A stretch of 64,000 nt of DNA, taken from NCBI GenBank assembly GCA_030388725.1, contig CP128857.1, positions 2,170,001 through 2,234,000 on the forward strand. The letters run 5' to 3'. The translations under genes and the position numbers were made by a program. This document shows positions 59,658 to 64,000 of the stretch, in pieces. Position 1 is the first letter of the stretch. Every line of letters starts with the position of its first letter. This DNA is from Prodigiosinella aquatilis. GTDB lineage: Bacteria; Pseudomonadota; Gammaproteobacteria; Enterobacterales; Enterobacteriaceae. A model generated the notes under the pieces. The model searched no databases, was not told the DNA's origin, and saw only the letters and a program-made list of their open reading frames with translations.

Positions 59658-61571
59658 GTGGCATCAGTAAGCGATGATTTTGCAACCGATGGTGTGTTGG
59701 CACTGGCCATCAGCGGATTTAAACCGCGTGAGCCACAGCGGCAAATGGCAGCAGCGGTAGAAAAGGCCATCGCACAACAACAACCATTGGTGGTGGAAGC
59801 GGGAACCGGCACCGGTAAGACGTATGCTTATCTGGCCCCGGCATTGCGTGCCGGCAAGAAAGTCATTATCTCCACCGGTTCAAAAGCATTGCAAGATCAG
59901 CTTTATAGTCGCGATTTGCCTACCGTGGCACAGGCTCTGAATTATCAGGGATCGTTGGCTTTGCTGAAGGGCCGCGCTAATTATCTGTGTACCGAGCGGC
60001 TTGAACAGCAATCGCTGGCGGGGGGGGATCTGCCGGTGGAAACCCTGAGAGAGCTGGTATGGCTACGGCGGTGGTCATCAGAAACGTTGGATGGCGACAT
60101 CGGTAACTGTGGTGAAGTGGCCGAAGACAGTCAGGTCTGGCCGTTGGTCACCAGTACCAACGATAATTGCCTGGGAAGCGATTGTCCTCACTATAAAGAC
60201 TGTTTTGTCGTCAAGGCACGTCGGCGTGCGATGGACGCGGATGTTGTCGTGGTAAATCATCATCTATATCTGGCTGATATGGTGGTAAAAGAGAGTGGCT
60301 TCGCCGAACTGATTCCAGATAGCGATGTGGTTATTTTTGATGAAGCACATCAGATTCCGGATATCGCCAGCCAATATTTTGGTCAGCAGCTTTCCAGTCG
60401 CCAACTGATGGACCTGGCGAAAGACATGATTATTGCCTACCGCACCGAAGTCCGTGATGCCGCACAGTTGCAGAAAAGTGCTGATCGGTTAACGCAAAGT
60501 ACACAGGATTTTCGTCTGGCGCTGGGTGATCCCGGTTTTCGGGGTAACTTACGTGACATTGTCACAGACACATCTCTTCAACGCTCGCTGACACTGCTTG
60601 ATGATGCGCTTGAGCTTTGCTATGACGTGGCAAAACTATCCCTGGGACGTTCGGCGTTGCTTGATGCCGCTTTCGATCGCGCAACACTGTTTCGTAGTCG
60701 TCTGAAACGGCTGTTGGATGTTCATCAACCAGGCTATAGTTACTGGTATGAATGCAATTCCCGCCATTTTGTATTGGCACTGACACCCTTGTCGGTGGCG
60801 GATCGCTTCCGTGATGTGATGAAGGAAAAACCCGTCAGTTGGATATTTACCTCTGCCACCCTGTCAGTGAATGATCAGCTTGCGCATTTTACGTCACGTC
60901 TTGGTCTGGATAATGCCACTACCTTGTTATTACCTAGCCCTTTTGACTACACGCGGCAGACATTACTGTGTGTCCCGCGTTACCTGCCGGAAACTAACCG
61001 CCCTGGTGCGGCAAAACAGCTCGCCCGCATATTGTGTCCGTTAATTGAGGCGAATCAGGGGCGCTGTTTTATGTTGTGTACTTCGCATCAGATGATGCGC
61101 GATCTGGCGGCTGAGTTTCGTGCATCATTGACGCTACCCGTGTTATTACAGGGAGAAACCAGTAAACCACAGTTGTTGTCTCAGTTTATCTCCGCTGGCA
61201 ATGCGTTACTGGTGGCAACCAGCAGTTTCTGGGAAGGCGTGGATGTGCGTGGGGATGCGCTATCCTGTGTGATTATCGATAAGCTTCCTTTTACCTCACC
61301 AGATGACCCATTGCTGAAAGCACGAATGGAAGATTGTCGTGTGCATGGCGGTGATCCTTTTGGTGAAATACAACTGCCAGATGCAGTGATCACACTGAAG
61401 CAAGGTGTGGGACGCCTGATCCGCGATGTTGATGACCGAGGCGTGTTGGTCATCTGCGATAGCCGTTTGGTGATGCGTCCTTATGGCGAGGTTTTTCTCA
61501 ATAGCCTGCCACCGGCACCTCGCACGCGGGATATCGCTCAGGCAATTGATTTCCTGACGATGAAACCGTGA
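59658..61571 (+). CDS. yoaA: ATP-dependent helicase YoaA (XPD/DinG family)
   Basis: This 637-residue superfamily 2 helicase has motif I EAGTGTGKT (about 48-56), a four-cysteine Fe-S cluster region (CLGSDCPHYKDC plus an upstream C), motif II DEAH, and motif VI QGVGRLIR. In E. coli YoaA works with HolC to repair replication damage and gives AZT tolerance. The start codon is GTG at 59658 with AGAGG upstream; no ATG fits. It is not clearly in an operon, and no LexA box is evident upstream. Confidence 0.95.
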   Translation: MASVSDDFATDGVLALAISGFKPREPQRQMAAAVEKAIAQQQPLVVEAGTGTGKTYAYLAPALRAGKKVIISTGSKALQDQLYSRDLPTVAQALNYQGSLALLKGRANYLCTERLEQQSLAGGDLPVETLRELVWLRRWSSETLDGDIGNCGEVAEDSQVWPLVTSTNDNCLGSDCPHYKDCFVVKARRRAMDADVVVVNHHLYLADMVVKESGFAELIPDSDVVIFDEAHQIPDIASQYFGQQLSSRQLMDLAKDMIIAYRTEVRDAAQLQKSADRLTQSTQDFRLALGDPGFRGNLRDIVTDTSLQRSLTLLDDALELCYDVAKLSLGRSALLDAAFDRATLFRSRLKRLLDVHQPGYSYWYECNSRHFVLALTPLSVADRFRDVMKEKPVSWIFTSATLSVNDQLAHFTSRLGLDNATTLLLPSPFDYTRQTLLCVPRYLPETNRPGAAKQLARILCPLIEANQGRCFMLCTSHQMMRDLAAEFRASLTLPVLLQGETSKPQLLSQFISAGNALLVATSSFWEGVDVRGDALSCVIIDKLPFTSPDDPLLKARMEDCRVHGGDPFGEIQLPDAVITLKQGVGRLIRDVDDRGVLVICDSRLVMRPYGEVFLNSLPPAPRTRDIAQAIDFLTMKP

Positions 61572-61639
61572 CGGTAATCCACTTGGCGCTGTGCTATCAT
61601 GCGCGCCGTTAAGATTTTTTCTCCCTGCCTGAGGTCGGC

Positions 61640-62338
61640 ATGTCTACGCGAATTTTAGCGCTTGATACCGCAACAGAAGCCTGTTCTGTTGCACTATGGA
61701 ATGATGGTGAAATCCATTCGTTATTTGAAGTTTGTCCCCGCGAACATACCCAGCGTATATTGCCGATGGTGCAACAAATCCTGACCGAATCCAGTCTGTC
61801 GCTCTGCGACCTGGACGTGCTGGCTTTCGGACAAGGGCCGGGAAGTTTTACTGGTGTTCGCATTGGTATTGGTATTGCGCAAGGGCTGGCCTTGGGCGCA
61901 AATTTGCCGATGATTGGCATTTCTACGCTGGCGACAATGGCGCAGGGTGCATTCCGGCTTACCGGTGCTACCCAGGTTCTGGCCGCTATTGATGCCAGAA
62001 TGAGCGAAGTGTATTGGGCAGAGTATCGCCACGATGCTAACGGTGCATGGTTAGGTGGTGATACGGAAGCGGTGTTGACACCGCAACAGGTACAGATGCA
62101 GACGGCAACACTTGAAGGCAACTGGGCCACAGCAGGTACTGGTTGGCAAACTTATCCGGATTTAGTGCGTCATCCGGTTATTTCATTACAGGATAGTGGC
62201 GTGCTGTTGCCACATGCTGAAGATATGTTGCCACTGGCTATCCAGCAGTGGCAGGCGGGGCTGTCAGTGAGTGTCGAAATGGCTCAGCCATGCTATTTAC
62301 GCAATGAAGTCACATGGAAGAAGTTACCGGGCCGGTAG
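61640..62338 (+). CDS. tsaB: TsaB, subunit of the tRNA t6A synthesis complex
   Basis: This 232-residue ASKHA-fold protein pairs with TsaD and TsaE to install threonylcarbamoyl on A37 of tRNAs. The ATPase-like phosphate loop is LALDTATEACSVAL (about 5-18), and GPGSFTGVRIG (about 68-78) is the family signature. It lacks the TsaD metal histidines, as expected for TsaB. It follows yoaA by 68 bases, as in E. coli. Confidence 0.96.
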   Translation: MSTRILALDTATEACSVALWNDGEIHSLFEVCPREHTQRILPMVQQILTESSLSLCDLDVLAFGQGPGSFTGVRIGIGIAQGLALGANLPMIGISTLATMAQGAFRLTGATQVLAAIDARMSEVYWAEYRHDANGAWLGGDTEAVLTPQQVQMQTATLEGNWATAGTGWQTYPDLVRHPVISLQDSGVLLPHAEDMLPLAIQQWQAGLSVSVEMAQPCYLRNEVTWKKLPGR

Positions 62339-62438
62339 TAAACCGCAACTTAAGGAATGACTTATAGTCTAACTATCAGGTTATGAAAAAAGTGCGTGCT
62401 ATGGCAATCAATCACTCTAATTGTGTGGTGTTCAGATC

Positions 62439-63020
62439 ATGTATTCATCACTACGTTTCAAAATGTATGGTGTACTGCTGGTGACCAGCGGATTGTTAAC
62501 TGGCTGTGTGACGGTGCCGGAAGCGATTAGGGGAACCTCTCCGACACCGCAGACTGATTTGGTTCGAGTAATGAATGCTCCCTCGTTGTACGTCGGCCAA
62601 GAGTCACGTTTCGGTGGACGAGTGGTTGGTATTCGTAATGAGGCGGATAGAACTCGCTTGGAAATCAGCAGTATGCCGCTAGATGATGGTGCTCGTCCGC
62701 GCCTGGGCGCACTCTCCGATGGGCGTTTTATTGCTTATGTAAAAGGTTTCCTCGAACCGGTGGATTTTAAAAACCAACTGGTGACAGTTGTCGGACCTAT
62801 TACCGGGACAGAACAAGGCACAATTGGTCATAGGCCTTATCGTTATGTCGTAATTGATGTCCAGGGTTATAAGCGTTGGCGTGTGGTTCAACAGGTGGTT
62901 CTACCACCGCGTGCTTATGATCGGTGGTGGGGACAGCGATATCCATATGGTTGGGGACCGGGTTGGGGCGATAGTATGGAATACGGACCTGCCCAGATTG
63001 AGTCAGTAGTGACAGAATAA
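62439..63020 (+). CDS. Slp-family outer-membrane lipoprotein (YeaY-like)
   Basis: This 193-residue lipoprotein has lipobox LTGC (cysteine at about residue 23) after a short hydrophobic signal. The mature part carries the Slp/YeaY pattern (FGGRVVGIRNE, TRLEISSMPLDDGARP). In E. coli yeaY sits in this same place, between tsaB and fadD. Slp proteins appear during starvation and stress, and YeaY is sigma-E regulated. The C-terminal tail is unusually rich in W, Y and G (RWWGQRYPYGWGPGWG). The ATG at 62439 is chosen; 62463 is also possible. Confidence 0.85.
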   Translation: MYSSLRFKMYGVLLVTSGLLTGCVTVPEAIRGTSPTPQTDLVRVMNAPSLYVGQESRFGGRVVGIRNEADRTRLEISSMPLDDGARPRLGALSDGRFIAYVKGFLEPVDFKNQLVTVVGPITGTEQGTIGHRPYRYVVIDVQGYKRWRVVQQVVLPPRAYDRWWGQRYPYGWGPGWGDSMEYGPAQIESVVTE

Positions 63021-63049
63021 CAATGGCGTAATGTTATTTGTTGTAGTAG

Positions 63050-63076
63050 AGGCGACTTCGGTCGCCTTATTTTTTT
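63050..63076 (+). terminator. Terminator of the Slp-family gene
   Basis: A 7-bp stem AGGCGAC / GTCGCCT closed by a TTCG tetraloop is followed by TATTTTTTT. Confidence 0.93.
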
Positions 63077-63227
63077 GCATTGATTGTAAGATGTTGAAAT
63101 AAGTGATCGGCCTCTCAACCTGGACATTGTTTATTTTCCAATGAGCAAGTCGCGTTAAAATAATGTTAAAAGCCACTCAAGACTGGGACTGAGCATGCCA
63201 CTAAGAAAAAATCTCGGGAGTGCCGTC

Positions 63228-64000
63228 TTGGAAAAAATTTGGTTAGCCCGTTACCCGGTCGATGTGCCGGCTGAAATTGATCCGGATCGTTATTCATCCC
63301 TGATTGAGTTGTTTGAAAATGCGGTGACACGCTATTCCGATCAACCTGCGTTTATTAATATGGGGGAGGTGATGACCTTCCGCAAGTTAGAAGAGCGCAG
63401 TCGAGCGTTTGCCGCCTATTTGCAAAACCAGCTGAAACTGCAGAAAGGTGATCGCATTGCACTGATGATGCCTAATTTATTGCAATATCCGGTGGCGTTA
63501 TTCGGTGTTTTGCGTGCTGGTATGGTTGTGGTAAATATCAACCCGCTCTATACCCCTCGCGAGTTGGAGTATCAGCTTAAAGACAGCGGCGCCAGCGCTA
63601 TTGTGATTGTTTCCAATTTTGCGCATACACTGGAAAAAGTGGTTTATAACACGCAAGTTAAGCACGTTATTTTGACTCGTATGGGAGATCAGCTTTCTAC
63701 GGTCAAGGGGACACTGGTTAACTTTGTGGTGAAATATATCAAGCGACTGGTACCGAAATATCACCTACCGGGTGCCATCTCATTCCGTCTCGCTTTACAG
63801 CAGGGGCGCCGGCTACAGTATGTAAAGCCGGATATTACTAACGATGATCTGGCTTTTTTGCAGTACACCGGTGGTACGACCGGTATACCCAAAGGAGCGA
63901 TGCTGACGCACCGCAATATGCAGGCTAATCTGATGCAGGCGAAGGCGGCCTACAGTCCGCTATTGCAAGAGGGACATGAACTGGTTGTCACCGCATTGCC
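63228..64000 (+). CDS. fadD: Long-chain fatty acid-CoA ligase FadD (5' part, runs off the window)
   Basis: The first 257 codons of fadD are present without a stop. The enzyme activates long-chain fatty acids with ATP and CoA at the inner membrane during uptake, and acyl-CoA releases FadR. The N-terminus EKIWLARYPVDVPAEI and the ATP/AMP motif YTGGTTGIPKG (about residue 213) match E. coli FadD. The start is taken as TTG at 63228, because GGGAG lies seven bases upstream and E. coli also uses TTG here. An in-frame ATG at 63195 would add 11 residues but has no good ribosome site. Confidence 0.94.
   Translation, partial: MEKIWLARYPVDVPAEIDPDRYSSLIELFENAVTRYSDQPAFINMGEVMTFRKLEERSRAFAAYLQNQLKLQKGDRIALMMPNLLQYPVALFGVLRAGMVVVNINPLYTPRELEYQLKDSGASAIVIVSNFAHTLEKVVYNTQVKHVILTRMGDQLSTVKGTLVNFVVKYIKRLVPKYHLPGAISFRLALQQGRRLQYVKPDITNDDLAFLQYTGGTTGIPKGAMLTHRNMQANLMQAKAAYSPLLQEGHELVVTAL

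Noticed and set aside
63195..63227. In-frame ATG upstream of the fadD TTG
   Set aside because: It has no adequate ribosome site, adds 11 residues not seen in FadD, and the TTG has a well-placed GGGAG, matching E. coli.
1..64000. CRISPR arrays, tRNA or rRNA genes, prophage, insertion sequences, toxin-antitoxin or defence systems
   Set aside because: I saw no regularly spaced direct repeats, tRNA-like cloverleaf apart from the thrS operator hairpin, transposase, integrase or phage structural gene.

Overview
The window is chromosomal DNA of a soft-rot enterobacterium (Pectobacteriaceae: the Dickeya / Pectobacterium / Brenneria group). Two things point there. Most genes are close orthologues of Escherichia coli genes in E. 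coli order. Set among them is a complete oligogalacturonide (pectin fragment) uptake and catabolism locus, with ogl and kdgR elsewhere in the window. I see no rRNA, tRNA, CRISPR array, prophage or insertion sequence.

Layout. 1-14.2 kb: the end of feoB, feoC, pepT, then the block roxA-phoQ-phoP-purB-hflD // mnmA-nudJ-rluE, and icd. A methyl-accepting chemotaxis receptor gene with its own sigma-28 promoter sits on the opposite strand between hflD and mnmA. 14.2-21.3 kb: a GGDEF-EAL protein, htpX, ogl, kdgR and yebO. 21.3-29 kb: the translation cluster thrS-infC-rpmI-rplT-pheM-pheS-pheT-ihfA, with a tRNA-like thrS operator, an ATT start for infC and the pheM attenuator. 29-32.6 kb: ygbA, yddG, nadE, osmE and a LexA-controlled ydjM.

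32.7-43.5 kb: the pectin locus. paeX, kdgM, togB, togA, togN, togM, pelW, kduD and kduI lie on the minus strand, with divergent kdgF. KdgR-type palindromes lie upstream of kdgM, pelW and kduI/kdgF, and also of ogl. The parts form one pathway. KdgM admits oligogalacturonides through the outer membrane, PaeX deacetylates them, and TogMNAB imports them. PelW and Ogl cut them to unsaturated monomers, KdgF opens these, and KduI and KduD convert the products to 2-keto-3-deoxygluconate, an intermediate of which relieves KdgR repression. The locus lies between ydjM and hxpB (yniC), which I recall as neighbours in E. coli.

43.5-64 kb: hxpB, yniB, yniA, a 1.1-kb gap, yobF-cspC, rlmA, mntP behind a yybP-ykoY (manganese) riboswitch, yobD-manZYX, yoaE, sdaA, nudL-pabB, yoaH, yoaB, yoaA, tsaB, a Slp-family lipoprotein gene, and the first 257 codons of fadD running off the end.

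I did not find a convincing previously undescribed system. The items most worth a second look are regulatory: a consensus PhoP box at phoP together with a thinned PhoQ acidic patch and no mgrB beside yebO, the chemoreceptor splitting mnmA from hflD, several unassigned hairpins in long gaps (near 14.75, 17.45, 42.9, 46.95 and 52.58 kb), and the 1.1-kb gap before yobF.
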